Source: Lumbricus rubellus
Taxonomy: Eukaryota > Annelida > Clitellata > Crassiclitellata > Lumbricidae
NCBI GenBank assembly: GCA_945859605.1
Contig: OX243816.1
Location: 39,865,363 to 39,929,362 of the forward strand
Direction: 5' to 3'
DNA: 64,000 bases
This document shows positions 1-56,563 of this stretch, piece by piece. Position 1 is the stretch's first letter; each line of letters opens with the position of its first letter. The notes below the pieces were generated by a model, which was not told where the DNA came from, did not search any database, and saw only the letters and a program-made list of their open reading frames with translations. Position numbers and translations under genes: made by a program.

Positions 1-473
1 GATGCCATCAGATGATCTGCAGATGGCGCTAATATAATAATTCGCCATTTATATAGCGCACGCACGATATCTGCTCAAAGTCCAGAGGCGAAGCCAGGTC
101 AGAGGGTGAAAGGTCGAAGGGTCCAGAGGGAAGCTACTTTGCTGCATCATGCAAGTCGTAAAGGTCGGCATTAGCGCATCGCCTGCCTCTTCCCTTATCA
201 TCATCAAGGCTGTTACATAGGGATCTCTAAATATCCGGTGTCAGCTTATAATATAGATGTTTCTTGCAGATGGGAATCTGTTGTATCCAGTGTGAGAATT
301 GTGGTAAAATAAATGGGGGTTGGAATAAGATCCACGTGGAATTGGGGTTGAAAATAGACTTTACAATGAGTCTCTAAGAAAGACTGGGGGAGGTTGAAGC
401 TTCCAACTATCCCGTCAAATCTCACCCTGGCTGCATCGATTCTACGGACGTCGGCCAGTCGTAACTTTTCTAA
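1..473. other. No gene seen
   Basis: Expected to be intron or 3' exons of the GPCR gene, but no TM3-TM7 motif is visible in any minus-strand frame. Contains a TTTATATAGCGC box at about 50. Confidence 0.4.
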
Positions 474-530
474 CTGGCTGGTGCGTAAACTCAGAATCCT
501 GTTCAGTCTTCATTATAATATAAAATATTA

Positions 531-612
<82 letters not shown>

Positions 613-673
613 ATAATTATTATTTTATATTGTAATGAAGACTGAACAGGACTCTGAGTTTAAGCACCAGCCA
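474..673. repeat. Imperfect palindrome with a TAA-repeat loop
   Basis: Arms 474-533 and 613-673: GGCTGGTGC, then AACTCAGA(A/G)TCCTGTTCAG, then TCTTCATTA. The loop is (TAA)n then (TTA)n, itself self-complementary, so the whole 200 bp can fold into one hairpin. A small foldback or MITE-like unit. Confidence 0.75.
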
Positions 674-964
674 ATTATATTATAGCATCGAATAAAAAGA
701 AACACCGTTTCTGAACAGCTAGGCCTGTAATATAACGGCGGCGCTATGAAAATTCAAAAATACATTGTGATGAGCTATTAAATTTGTTGTTACTTAGGCC
801 CCTATGAAGCGTATACTAACGATAATTGTGACTAGAACCGGTCCTTTGATGATCCAGAAGATGCCGGGTGTTGGGTGAGTGTTCCAACATCTATAGAACC
901 AATCAATGCGTTATTATCCAGAACATGAAATCCTGTCAATTGGAATACCTAGTGTATTTGTGTA

Positions 965-1340
965 GCGCCCTGATTCGTTTTATGTGATTAGTCTAATGCG
1001 ATCCGTTTAATATGATTGTTTTAATGTGATTGGTTTATCGTGATTAGCTTAATTAATGTGAGTCGTTTAATGTGATTATAGTTCAATTAACGTGATAAGT
1101 TTAATTTGATTCGTTTATTGTGATACTTTGTATGGGATTCGTTTAATGTGATTAGTTTAATGTGATTAACGCTATGTGATTCGTTTTTATGTGATTCGCT
1201 TAATGTGTTTCGTTTAATGTGATTAGAATAAAATTGTTCGTTTAATGTGATTTGTTTAATCTAATTCGTTTAATTTGATTATTTGAATGTCATTCACTGA
1301 ATGTGATTCGTTTAATGATAAGTTCAATCGTTCAATGTGA
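965..1340. repeat. Degenerate minisatellite, unit near TGTGATTCGTTTAA
   Basis: Twenty or more imperfect copies of a 14-15-bp unit alternating TTCG and TTAG forms. Confidence 0.85.
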
Positions 1341-1689
1341 TTCGCATAAAATAAGGAAAACCATAAGCTTAGAATCAATAAATGAATTAATTTCCGTTTC
1401 AACGAACAGCAAAGAAGCAAAGCAGAAGAAGAAATAAGATGAATGAGTTAGACTCACAGATCGTTTTCCACTGTTAATCTGACGATCGCCCAAGGAATGA
1501 CACAGACAAACGGAGACACTGAAACAACCATTCACTGATACGATCAAGTACAGTACATGTGTACAAATCAACAGACTGTAGTGGAACGAAGGAAGCTAAA
1601 TAGGGAGAGAAAAAGAAATGGAGAGAAGGTGGAAAGGAAATAAGTGAGGAGTAGAGAATAGAAAGAAGGGGTATTGGGAGAGAGGAAGA

Positions 1690-1865
1690 AAAAGGTGGGA
1701 AGGGAGAGACAGACAGACAGAAAGACAGAGACAGAGAGACAGTGTGAGAAACAGATAGAGAGAGAATGTGTGATAGAGAGACAGAGAGAGACGGTGAGAG
1801 AGAGACAGAGAGAGAGAGAGAAAAAGAGATAAGAGAGAGAGAGGGTGGAAGGGAAAGACAGAGGG
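1690..1865. repeat. GA/GACA-rich simple repeat
   Basis: Purine-rich GAGA, GACA tract; the long Ser-Leu frames on the minus strand arise from it. Confidence 0.9.
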
Positions 1866-3063
1866 GAAAGAGGAATACACCGAGGGAGTGGTATAGAGAT
1901 CTACGTATCAGATGTACTTTAAAGACGCCCATCCTGGAATATCAAAAGCTCAAAGGAATAAACTTAATCACAGATTGTAATCATAATGTCGACATTTGAA
2001 AAGCTCTACATAAACGTCAAACGTATTCCCATGCGCTGGACCCTGTCAGAGGGTGGTCAATAAATTATGAGTACAAGTCCAAGTCGAGGGATAAAAGAGG
2101 TTAGGCTGAGTGCAGGCATTTCTTAACTCGGAAATATCCAGGCTTGCAGTCTATAGTCGAAAACGAAGCCTGTCCTGAATATGAAACATTTTGAACAGAA
2201 ACCGACGACAGATAACTGGGATGACGGTGAACCGGGATGATCCTACAGTTTAATTAAGACCTGACCAAGCAGTGGCTGTATTTACCCCATCCGAAGATGA
2301 TGCAGGACTCTACATGTAAGACCTAACCAAATGGCTGGCTTTAGTAAGTCTTGTTATACCTTCCAAAATAGTTTCATTCGTTCATTCATTCATTCATTCA
2401 AGAATTTCGATAGCACATCTTCAAGTGGGGGACTACTCAGAAGCGCCCCAGACTCTAGCGCGGCAAAAGGACAGTTTTGAGTTGAATAAAAAAGTACTCC
2501 CGTTTAAGAGCCCAAGGAAGCAGACGTAGCTCCTGTATACATAGAAGCCAACTCCAGACCACCATGGGGTTACCATGAAAAAAACTCGATTCTGCATGCA
2601 ATACTGCAGTTCTTGCAAATTGTTATAGTATCAGTAGTAGGCCTAGTGATGTCACTTCTATTCATCACGGAAGGTGGTGGCCTTGCACGGCTGCACGCCT
2701 TTGGAGCAAATAGAGCTTTAGCAGATTGTCTGAGCTTGTACTCAATGCGTTGCATAGTGCATGTATGCAACCTGTAGCCAGTCATCAATCTGACTGTATA
2801 ATATTATAGTTACCCCATCCGAAGACAATGTATCCGACGACGCTGCTCGACTCCGAGAAGACAGCGAGGAAGAGAAGAGTGTGAAGGTAGAGACCCTCGA
2901 CGAAGATCCAAGAATAATTCGCAGTCAAAGCGTAGTTGAAAGCAGACATCAACAGACGACATTCCCAGTGCTGTAATTATTATTATAGAAATCACAAAAA
3001 ACAATATTTGTTTATTTCTGATTAGTAGTTATTGTGGTAGTATCGGCAGTAGGCCTATAGCAG
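1866..3063. other. No gene seen; downstream intron of the GPCR
   Basis: Unique-looking DNA with a repeated phrase TTACCCCATCCGAAGA at about 2283 and 2811. Short frames only, none with family motifs. Confidence 0.4.
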
Positions 3064-3232
3064 AACAAGAAGAAAAGTAGTAATAGTAGTATTAGTAGCA
3101 GCAGCAGCAGCAGTAGTAGTGGTAGTAGTAACAGTAGTAGTAGTATTAGTAGTAGTTATAGTATCAGTGGTAGGCCTAGTGATAGTTGTAGTAGTCTACG
3201 TGTAGTAGCAATGGTAGTAACAGTAGTACTAG

Positions 3233-3272
<40 letters not shown>

Positions 3273-3335
3273 AGGAGAGGCAGCAGCAGTATCATTGGCA
3301 CCAGCAGTAGTAGCAGTAATCATAATAGTAGTGAG
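3064..3335. repeat. AGT/TTG trinucleotide repeats
   Basis: Interrupted (AGT)n and (AGC)n, then a pure (TTG)13 run at about 3232-3271. Left of the GPCR TM2 exon, in the next intron. Confidence 0.9.
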
Positions 3336-3520
3336 CGTCCTGGTATATTCGTAGTAGCAATGAATCTGTCATTCTACGATATTAATAAAGCTGACAAATG
3401 AGACTTTGAGCTGACGAGGATTACTGCATTGTTTTCTGCACCACATAATTTTTACGAGAGAATTTCATCAGATGAGGCATGACAATAGTTAAAATAATGC
3501 AGACGTGAAGGGTTAATCAC

Positions 3521-48310
<44,790 letters not shown>

Positions 48311-48700
48311 TCTTGTGCGCCTAAAATTACAACGTCACCATCCGAGAGTACGTGCAGCGTGTCCTCCGCACCTTTCTCCTCCGTGGTTGTCGAGCAGAGT
48401 GACGATTCTGAAGTCCGACTGGCACCATCATCCATCCATCCATCCGTTCAATGGATGCGGCCGGCGGTGCCTCTGTCGCTGCAGCCGACTTCGATGGCTC
48501 TAATTTAAGGCGCCGGACTCCAACGGAAGCGGAGGTGGTAGACGGACGGAGCAGGAGGAGGAGAAGAAGGAAGAGAGTCAGGTGATGGAGAGAGATAGGA
48601 TGGAGGGTGAGTGAGGAAGGCCTGCATGCCTAGCATGGAAAGACCAGGTATTATGCGAAATTAGGCGACGGAAGTGTGGCCGAGTGGGCGGACGGAGCGG
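48311..48700 (-). promoter_or_regulatory. Possible 5'UTR and promoter region of the GPCR gene
   Basis: More GC-rich than its surroundings, with no transposon signatures, directly upstream of the ATG run. A GGCGCCTTAAATTAG on the minus strand (about 48499-48513) could hold a weak TATA-like box. Position alone supports this; the true start site is not visible. Confidence 0.3.
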
Positions 48701-48977
48701 AGAAAGAATAGCAATAGGTGGAAGACGACGACGACGACGACGACGAAGAAGAAGAAGAGACTGGAGGAGCTATTTAAAGCGAAGAAGTGGATCAATCCAG
48801 CAGCCGTTTCCATGTCGTCCATTCTTCCTTCTTTGTAAGTCCTCTCTTCGCCGGGATTTGTATGTTATCGCCTGCTCCACTTCTGTCCGTAATTTCTTTC
48901 TCCTTCTCCTTCTTCTCCTCCTCTTTGTAAGTCCTCTCTTCTTGCTCCGTTGTTTGTTCTCTGTTTCCTCTCTTCCT

Positions 48978-48985
48978 CCGGATAA

Positions 48986-49041
<56 letters not shown>

Positions 49042-49120
49042 CGAAAGAGAGAGAGAGAGAGACAGAGATAGAAAGAGAGAGAGGCACACAGAGAGACAGA
49101 GACAGAGAGAAAGTGAGTGC

Positions 49121-49169
<49 letters not shown>

Positions 49170-49246
49170 CGAAAGAGAGAGAGAGAGACAGAGATAGAAA
49201 GAGAGAGAGAGGCACACAGAGAGACAGAGACAGAGAGAAAGTGAGT

Positions 49247-49328
<82 letters not shown>
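48978..49328. repeat. GA array with two higher-order copies
   Basis: (GA)n with two copies of a segment containing GGGCGAAAGAGAG ... GAGGCACACAGAGAGACAGA ... GTGAGTG (about 49035-49120 and 49165-49250), then pure (GA)n and a poly-G run. Confidence 0.95.
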
Positions 49329-49337
<9 letters not shown>

Positions 49338-49544
49338 GGTGGAGAACAAACAATGGAGAAAGAGAAAAATAGAATTAGATGAGAAACGACGACGAAGACT
49401 CGATGTCTGGTCACAATATGTCACTCGTCTCACAATGGTTCAATGACTCAATGGTTGCAATGCTGTCGTAATGCATTAATGCGACGACACAATGCCACTG
49501 ACGGCAAACGAATGATGCAGGCTGACATATGCGGCACCAAACAC

Positions 49545-49800
49545 ACACCCACACACACACATGCACACCCACCCACACACATGCACACCCACACACACAC
49601 ATGTACACACGCCCACACAAAGGCAACACGCATATCCATACAAACACAAACGCATATACACACATAGTTGCATGTACACATTGTACAGTTGTTCACCGAC
49701 CAACATTCACACACATACCACATACATATTCACAGACACACGCAGACGCACACACAGACACACACGCAGACATATATAGCCCCTTGCCCCTCCCACACAC
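49545..49800. repeat. CA-rich low-complexity block
   Basis: ACACACCC, CACATGCACACCC and ACACGCAGACA units. Confidence 0.9.
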
Positions 49801-50143
49801 ACTCAAAACCAGATAAAGAGAGACGGTCCAATAAGCAGAGCAAGTATAAGACTTATTATATCAGTGGGAGGCAGAACGCGGCTTGTATAGCGCACAGCAC
49901 ATTCCGCCTTTGACACAATCTGGTTCTGTTCCAAAGTGACTCGGTCAACCTCTGCTGCTCCGGTTGACTGTTGACAAACACGGAGACGCCGTAAGTAAGT
50001 AAGTAAGTAAGTAGGTTGGTTGGTCTGAGGCGTGACCTCAAATCTCTTCAGCTCGTCAACAGTATAATTAAGTTTATGCACAATTCTGCTAGCTTGAAAG
50101 ACTTAACCGAACTAATTCTGCAGTTTGACATTTATAAGAAGAA

Positions 50144-50198
50144 AAAAAAACAAGAGAGCAATCCCTTAGGCCCTAAGGGATTGCTCTCTTGTTTTTTT
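50144..50198. repeat. Perfect palindrome, 27-bp arms, 1-nt centre
   Basis: Arms AAAAAAACAAGAGAGCAATC plus CCTTAGG and the inverse, centre C50171. No transposon ends around it. Confidence 0.92.
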
Positions 50199-50352
50199 AT
50201 TTGTCTTAGGGCTTAAGTGAAGCCTGAGACAGCCACGAGCATGAAGTTTTCTTAACCTTGGCATTTGGAGAGCCGGTTGCCAGGCCTCTCCCTCACCGTC
50301 TCATCCTTCCACCGACAGTGTACAATCGGTGTGTTCATTACAGCTGAGTTGG

Positions 50353-50385
50353 CTATGTATGTATGTATGTATGTATGTATGTATG

Positions 50386-50416
<31 letters not shown>

Positions 50417-50871
50417 GTATGTATGTATGTATGTATGTATGTATGTATGTATGTATGTATGTATGTATGTATGTATGTATGTATGTATGTATGTATGTAT
50501 GTATGTATGTATGTATGTATGTATGTATGTATGTATGTATGTATGTATGTATGTATGTATGTATGTATGTATGTATGTATGTATGTATGTATGTATGTAT
50601 GTATGTATGTATGTATGTATGTATGTATGTATGTATGTATGTATGTATGTATGTATGTATGTATGTATGTATGTATGTATGTATGTATGTATGTATGTAT
50701 GTATGTATGTATGTATGTATGTATGTATGTATGTATGTATGTATGTATGTATGTATGTATGTATGTATGTATGTATGTATGTATGTGTGTGTGTGTGTGT
50801 GTGTGTGGGTGTGTGTGTATGTATGTATGTATGTATGTATGTATGTATGTATGTATGTATGTATGTATGTA

Positions 50872-50906
<35 letters not shown>

Positions 50907-51200
50907 ATGTATGTATGTATGTATGTATGTATGTATGTATGTATGTATGTATGTATGTATGTATGTATGTATGTATGTATGTATGTATGTATGTATGTAT
51001 GTATGTATGTATGTATGTATGTATGTATGTATGTATGTATGTATGTATGTATGTATGTATGTATGTATGTATGTATGTATGTGTGTGTGTGTGTGGGTGT
51101 GTGTGTATGTATGTATGTATGTATGTATGTATGTATGTATGTATGTATGTATGTATGTATGTGTGTATGTATGTATGTATGTATGCATGTATGTATGTAT
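50353..51200. repeat. Very long TATG tetranucleotide array
   Basis: About 850 bp of nearly pure (GTAT)n, with (GT)n interruptions at about 50785-50818, 50873-50890 and 51080-51106. The three interruptions each contain TGTGTGTGTGT; the first and third also contain GGGTGTGTGT, so a larger block was duplicated. Open in all frames; not coding. Confidence 0.98.
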
Positions 51201-51266
51201 GTACACCGTGATTCAAAAAAGTAAGCCAAATTGTTTTTCATATAATATTATGTCTAATCTCTAATG

Positions 51267-52280
51267 CAGGGGTCTCAAACTCAAGTCATCGTGTGGGCCG
51301 AATTTGAAAAGTTACAGTGTCTCGCGGGCCGCAACATGCAATTATGTCTTTCAAGTTAAACTATTTATATGGGATGAGGGTTACAATGCTGTAATAATGA
51401 TATAACCCTGTAAAATCACCTAAGTTAATATTATACTTTCAGTGTAACGATAATTGTAGGATCTACTATACACAAGATTGGAAACTCAGTCACAAATATA
51501 GGGCCTACGAAGAGCATCAAAAGCACATTAAATGTGCTTTTGATGCTCTTCGTAGGCCCTAAATTTTAGTAAGCCCAATAGGCCTACCTACAACTAAACT
51601 TGTAGCATCTTTAAAATGTTAAAGTATTATAGTGAGTAGCCTCAGAGGTGATCAGGTGTGATTAGCGATACACATCTGACAACGTTTCCCAACTACGAGA
51701 ACATCATTGTTTAGTTTTATCTTTTGAGAGTCGAAGAATCGGAGAAGGCATACAACTTCCACATATTCACCCGTAGGCCTAACTGCCAGGCGTGTCATTT
51801 GAGATTTATCATTAATCTTCATTAAGTAGGCTAATGAAATAGCTGTTCACATAATAATTATTATGAAGGTAGGCTAATGCCAAACATCGCCATTAGAGTT
51901 ATGTAGGCTACATGTGTTGCAGCGCTGCAGGTGCAGATTGTGGAATTTTTCTTGTACCGGGTAGTAGAAAAGTGTAGAATTTCGGAATATCAACCTCGTT
52001 GTAGGCTTACTTCTGCTTCAGCATGGTATCACACAGAAGGTCAACTATAACTCTGTCAGCACTCAGCATATCTGCTGCTGCAAATTGATTGCCTAGGCCC
52101 TAGAGCAAAATTAGAAGAAAACAATTTGAACAGTTTAAATCGCAAAAGAACAGCAGAATTCGGTTTTTAGCCAATTTCTTTATTTAAAAAGCAACTAAAA
52201 AACCAGATGGCTCTCGCGGGCCGCATTATTTGGGTCCGCGGGCCGCATGCGGCCCGCGGGCCGCGTGTTTGAGACCCCTG
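51267..52280. mobile_element. Non-autonomous hAT element, copy 1, nested in a MITE
   Basis: Begins CAGGGGTCTCAAACTC and ends with the inverse (GTTTGAGACCCCTG). A perfect 8-bp target duplication CTCTAATG lies at 51259-51266 and 52281-52288. The subterminal regions are GC-rich (GGCCCGCGGGCCGC). 1014 bp, no transposase. It contains a 61-bp perfect palindrome (51500-51560). The same family as the copy at 57815-58790, in opposite orientation. Confidence 0.9.
51500..51560. repeat. Perfect palindrome, 30-bp arms, 1-nt centre
   Basis: Arms start AGGGCCTACGAAGAGCATCA; the centre is A51530. The other hAT copy has only one arm at the corresponding place, so the second arm was added here as an inverted duplication. 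Confidence 0.95.
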
Positions 52281-52423
52281 CTCTAATGCCTGATAACATA
52301 TCACGCTAAAATTTTCCAAATATTTAGAGAATTGGACCTAGAATGTGAATCTTTCAACTTCACATGCCGAAATTGCAGTTTACAAGCTTCCTTTTTTGAA
52401 TCACGGTATATGTATGCATGTAT

Positions 52424-52799
52424 GCATTGCATGTGAGATGTGGATTTGGAGGAAGATGCAGAGAATATCTTGGAAAGAAAAAAGAACAAATGAGTGGGTG
52501 CGCACAGAAATTGGTATATAGATATGGATGAGTCGTTACAACAAACAGTGCTAAGAAGAAAGTTGGTTTTCTTTGGTCATGTTATGCGTTCAAATGGTTT
52601 GGAGAAAGATATGATGCTGGCATGCGGTGAAGGAAGGAGAAAACAAGGGCGACCAAGGAAAAGGTGGTTGGACGATGTTCAAGAAACAACAGGAATGAAT
52701 CTGGAACAACTAAGAGAAGCGACATCAGAAAGAAAGCAATGGAGAAGGCTGGCCTTAACGATCGCTAGAGTTCAACGAACTGACAGCACAAGGTGACAA
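52424..52799 (+). pseudogene. 3' end of a LINE reverse-transcriptase ORF
   Basis: Plus strand: MWIWRKMQRISWKEKRTNEW, then a frame break near 52520, then LRRKLVFFGHVMRSNGLEKD and GRRKQGRPRKRWLDDVQE ... ERKQWRRLALTIARVQ, stop at 52797. The LVFFGHVMR and GRPRKRWLDDV motifs are characteristic of the C-terminus of animal LINE ORF2 proteins. 5'-truncated; followed by an ATGC-rich tail. Confidence 0.85.
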
Positions 52800-52954
52800 G
52801 GTATGCATTTATGCATTTGTGCATTTATGCATGTGTATATGTATATATGCATGCATCTATGTATATTTTTTATGTATGTTGTGTGTGTGTGTGTGTGTGT
52901 GTGATAACACGTGGATCACTCGCATGATGCAAATTTCAAGCAATTTTCAAAGTA

Positions 52955-54364
52955 GGGGAGACTTGGCACCCTTGATACTAAGGCACCTTTGATACTAAGT
53001 GATTATCTGCTTACTTACTTATATAATAATGGCAAGCAGGGTACCAGCGTATTTAGAAAATAATCTTGAACTATTTTCTGTGTTTTGACGGGAATGGACG
53101 CTGTCGTTGAAGTTTTATCGCATAAAGTGGATTTTGAAGGTAAAAAGTATTTTTTTCGCCGCTTTTATGAACCCTATTCCTAAGGGATGCTTACGTATTT
53201 TTCAAAATCATTGGTATCATTTGGAAAAGAACTCATTCAGGTATTTGGTGGACATTTTTCATCATCGTAGGTGCTTAATGTAAAATGATGCGAATTATTT
53301 TGTAAAATGAGAGGCCGTTGGCACCCTTGATATCACTGAGGTCAGGCACCCTTGATACTAGGATCAGGGGTGCCTGTCGGCACCCTTGATACTAAGATCA
53401 AGGGTGCCTTGGATTATTCAAGTAGGCCTATATTGCAAATCATGTTGACCCTATTGCCTTGTATTGTGAAACTTGATAAGTGTAGCCTGCAATTGATCAA
53501 TATTTTGCTGCCTTGCTTAGTAATGTTGTAAGCATGCAGTTATTGTTGTAATTTTTTAAAATCACATTTTCACCTGAAGTTTTTATTTTACAGTGCAATA
53601 TAGATAAAAAAACACTCAATCAACATTAATTTTATATTGCAGCAATTCAGTAGCCTATACCTTATCACAAACAAGGAAGACAGCAAGGCTGCCAAGAGGT
53701 CAGATACCTGAACAAAGATGAAAGACGCTGTAGCTGCAGTTCTTCAAGGACAAACCGCTTACAGAGTCGCTAAAGAGACGAATACACGCTATGACGTTGA
53801 AGCGATATGTACAAAGGCTTATCTTAATCTTTCAACAATTTGCAGAACCTGACTTTGTAACTAAGCAGGTTTTCACAAACAAAGAAGAAAAGGCTCTTGT
53901 CCATTATCTCCTGAGTGCAGCACGGAACTTCATTATGGGTTTTCAACAAAGACATCTAGAAAATTGGCAAACCTATGAATTTGCGGTTTCTCTGTCATAA
54001 GATATGCCTATTATCATGGTATAATTCAAATGTGCTGGTCCAGAAAAGATTTTATTGCAATGAGTATCAAAAATGGATTTTATTACTTAAAAATAGTGTG
54101 TGTTTGGTGTTTATATTATTAGTATCAATGGTGCCTGTGCATAGTATCAAGGGTGCCAACCTATAGGCACCCTTGATACTATTGAGGCTCACACAGTTTT
54201 AGGCTAATAACTTCTTTCATGATAGTTTTGCACAAAAGTGCTTGCACCATTGAATAACTTTAAGATATTTCTTCCAGTTAGGCAAGAAATTATTTTCATA
54301 TTTAGTATAAAAATTTTTAAATGACAAAAATTAAAAATTAGTATCAAGGGTGCCAAGTCTCCCC
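52955..54364 (+). mobile_element. Pogo-like DNA transposon remnant, 1.4 kb
   Basis: Ends GGGGAGACTTGGCACCCTTG as inverted repeats of about 27 bp, flanked by TA (52953-52954, 54365-54366). Internal copies of GGCACCCTTGATACTA occur in both orientations (about 52981, 53340, 53380, 54165). It carries the N-terminal DNA-binding part of a transposase but no DDE domain. Confidence 0.8.
53718..54000 (+). pseudogene. Pogo-type transposase N-terminus (psq and CENP-B-like HTH), frame-broken
   Basis: Frame a (from about 53718): MKDAVAAVLQGQTAYRVAKE, a psq-type helix-turn-helix. A frame change near 53785 continues as TLKRYVQRL in the second frame. Later FTNKEEKALVHYLLSAAR and a C-terminal YEFAVSLS match a CENP-B-type HTH. 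It then stops at 53998. The catalytic domain is absent. Confidence 0.7.
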
Positions 54365-54366
54365 TA

Positions 54367-55464
54367 CACATTGACAATAATTATTCTACTGAACCGCATT
54401 CATCATGAGCTGTTTCTGCTGATGCCGGTCAATCTGCATTATTTACTTATCCGTCCAAACCTCTTTCCATATTCATGTCTCATTTGTCTGCCAATAGCCT
54501 AATTATCTTTCTGAAATAGATTCTTCCAAAATACACGCAGCCACAATGGACACATGTCGTGAGAATTCTTGCCAAATTATCTTATCCGCTCGTGGAATTA
54601 TATTTGGTCGAAAAAATTATAATTTAAGATCTGTAATTATATTTGGAATTGCTAGAAATGTTTATCCATCGGAGCAGAAAATTCCTTACGTTTTTGCTGG
54701 CTGTTTGTTGTTATTTTCGCTCAATTTCATATCCGATCGGCCAGAGAGAAATGCCGTGTGCCTGGGCAGAGTAGTCGTGGACCCCTATCAATGTTGTGGC
54801 TATACGGGAAACAAATTGAAATGATAAAAGAGCGTGATATGAAATTATAATTTTATTCAGTTATTGATTTAAATTTTAAACTGGTTGTAGCTAAGGGTCA
54901 GTCATATTATAATTAGACCGATAATTAATTGGACCAATTATGTTTTAAAGGCATTAATCATGAACTGTAGTACGTAACAACCCAGGTTGGGTTCCTAATA
55001 GTCGCGGGTCTCAGGGCATTCCCTCGTACCTCCCTTTCAACGGGCCTAAGCGCAATGCACGTTCTGTACAATATTTGCGGAAAAACAATGAGTGCTACGC
55101 CAATAATTGTTTTATTGTTGCGCTGCATCAGTGGAATATACATGTAGGCCTATTATTTTTCCTCTGCGCATTCGGAATTTGCAAGCCTAATTAAGTAATT
55201 TGAGCAGCATGCCAAGTTGTTATTCCAAGCGAATCTTCATGGTGTTGATTCTAGTTAGGTTTGATCCTTCACTTACTGAGCAGTGTTTAATCTAGTCTCC
55301 CTGCTTTAGAGGGGATCCAGGTTTGGGGGAGGTTAAATCGCAGTTTGGCAGACGACCAACCCGTTGAGGTGTGTGATGCCTACCAGTGCAAGTTTTTAGG
55401 TTTTATGCCTGTATATAATAGAGAGAGACTTAGGATCTCCCTTGTCGATCAGGCCCGCAATGTA
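54367..55464. other. No gene seen
   Basis: Unique-looking DNA; a 92-codon plus-strand frame at 54546-54824 has no motif I recognise. Confidence 0.4.
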
Positions 55465-55600
55465 TTTGAAGCACCTCTGAGTAGTTTTTTTACTGAAGGA
55501 GCGCTATATAAATGTCAGACTGAATGAATGAACGAAATGGGAACGCTTCTGAGCAAGCTGCTATCTTGAAGAGACGCTATATAAATCTCATGTTTTATGT
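55465..55600 (+). repeat. Two SINE 3'-tail fragments
   Basis: AGCACCTCTGAGTAG ... GGAGCGCTATATAAATGTC and GCTTCTGAGCAAG ... GAGACGCTATATAAATC, one after the other. They match the 3' end of the SINE family but lack heads. Confidence 0.5.
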
Positions 55601-55980
55601 AGCTCAAACATATAATATTATGTGTGTGTGCTTGCGTGCATGAAACTATTGCAGGACTTTATTAGACAAAAACACGATGTTTTTATTGCATCTGTGGGTA
55701 TAATGTTTTGACATGTCTATGAAAATTGTAAACGTTTCGATCGCGTGTGAGTCTCGTAGTTCTGTTTCGTTTCACTTGCAAACTATCCATGTCAGCTGGT
55801 TTCATGGCGACGTTATTATCCGCGTAGGTCAACTTCGAAATTAGACTTGGGAATTCCTATAGCTCGCTGCTGAATGTCGTTCGGCAGAGTCGGTCACACG
55901 CGTTCAAGCGGCATATATACACGCTGGTGTATAAATATATCTCTATAAAGGAGACTTTGTATGTGTGTGGGTATTGTTTG

Positions 55981-56160
55981 TGGGGCGCGGTGGTGTAGTG
56001 GGTATGTTCGTTGCTTTGCGGCCGAAGGGTTGGAGTTCGAATCCATCTGAAGCCGCCTCGTAGGGTCCTTGGGCAAGTCCTTCGCATTTGCTCAGCGCTT
56101 CGGGTGAAACTACGATTCAGTGTCCGCACTGCAGTCGTGAGCGCTTCTGAGTAGTTAGTA
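55981..56160 (+). repeat. tRNA-derived SINE, 3'-truncated copy
   Basis: Same head and body as the copy at 59451: TGGGGCGCGGTGGTGTAGTG, B box GAGTTCGAATCC (56033-56044), TTGGGCAAGTCCTTCGC, CTCAGCGCTTCGGG and GAGCGCTTCTGAGTAG. Confidence 0.82.
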
Positions 56161-56563
56161 CACTGTACCGTGTATGCTGTACATGTAGGCCTACAGTTCA
56201 TCGTTTGTTTTTCATTGTAATGTATTGAAATCACTGTTTTCGCTGGTCATCTCTCCTCCTTTATAAACTGTATGAGATCGGTGAATGTCATTCTGTGGTC
56301 ATCCAATGGTCATTCATGCACTGGTCATTCTGTGTAGGATTATACATGTAGTTGGACAAAGAAAGCAATTGACCCAAACGATATCATTATCTCCTTCATC
56401 AGCCACGTTGCGGAATAAGATGAAGACCTATGTTGTGTTTGACAACATAATAGTCTACATGTTATACAAACTCAATACCGGACTCGACACAAGAAGCAAA
56501 TTTTTTAATCACCCTCAACCGTTGCTTCTGTGCCTCCCTCAGCGTCCAAGTCTCCGAATTATA

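Larger units (their letters stand above)
51204..52408. mobile_element. Small TIR element (MITE), split by a hAT insertion
   Basis: Ends ACCGTGATTCAAAAAAG and its inverse, flanked by TA. Without the nested hAT it is only about 180 bp. It borders the TATG array on the left. Confidence 0.7.

Noticed and set aside
965..1340. CRISPR-like array
   Set aside because: Units are 14-15 bp, contiguous and degenerate with no unique spacers; eukaryotic minisatellite.
48670..48700. TGGCCGAGTGGGCGG as a tRNA-Ser A box
   Set aside because: No B box at the right distance and no acceptor stem; an isolated match.
48770..49433. Ser-Leu repeat frames of about 210 codons
   Set aside because: Read-out of the GA array; the same applies at 1474-1932 and 31804-32288.
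50144..50198. Rho-independent terminator
   Set aside because: A hairpin followed by T-runs, but this is eukaryotic DNA and the T-run is one arm of the palindrome.
50252..51264. Open frames of over 250 codons on both strands (Tyr-Ile-His-Thr and Met-Tyr-Val-Cys repeats), also at 14893-15501 and 15476-16079
   Set aside because: They are translations of stop-free tetranucleotide arrays in every frame, with no composition or domain typical of a protein.
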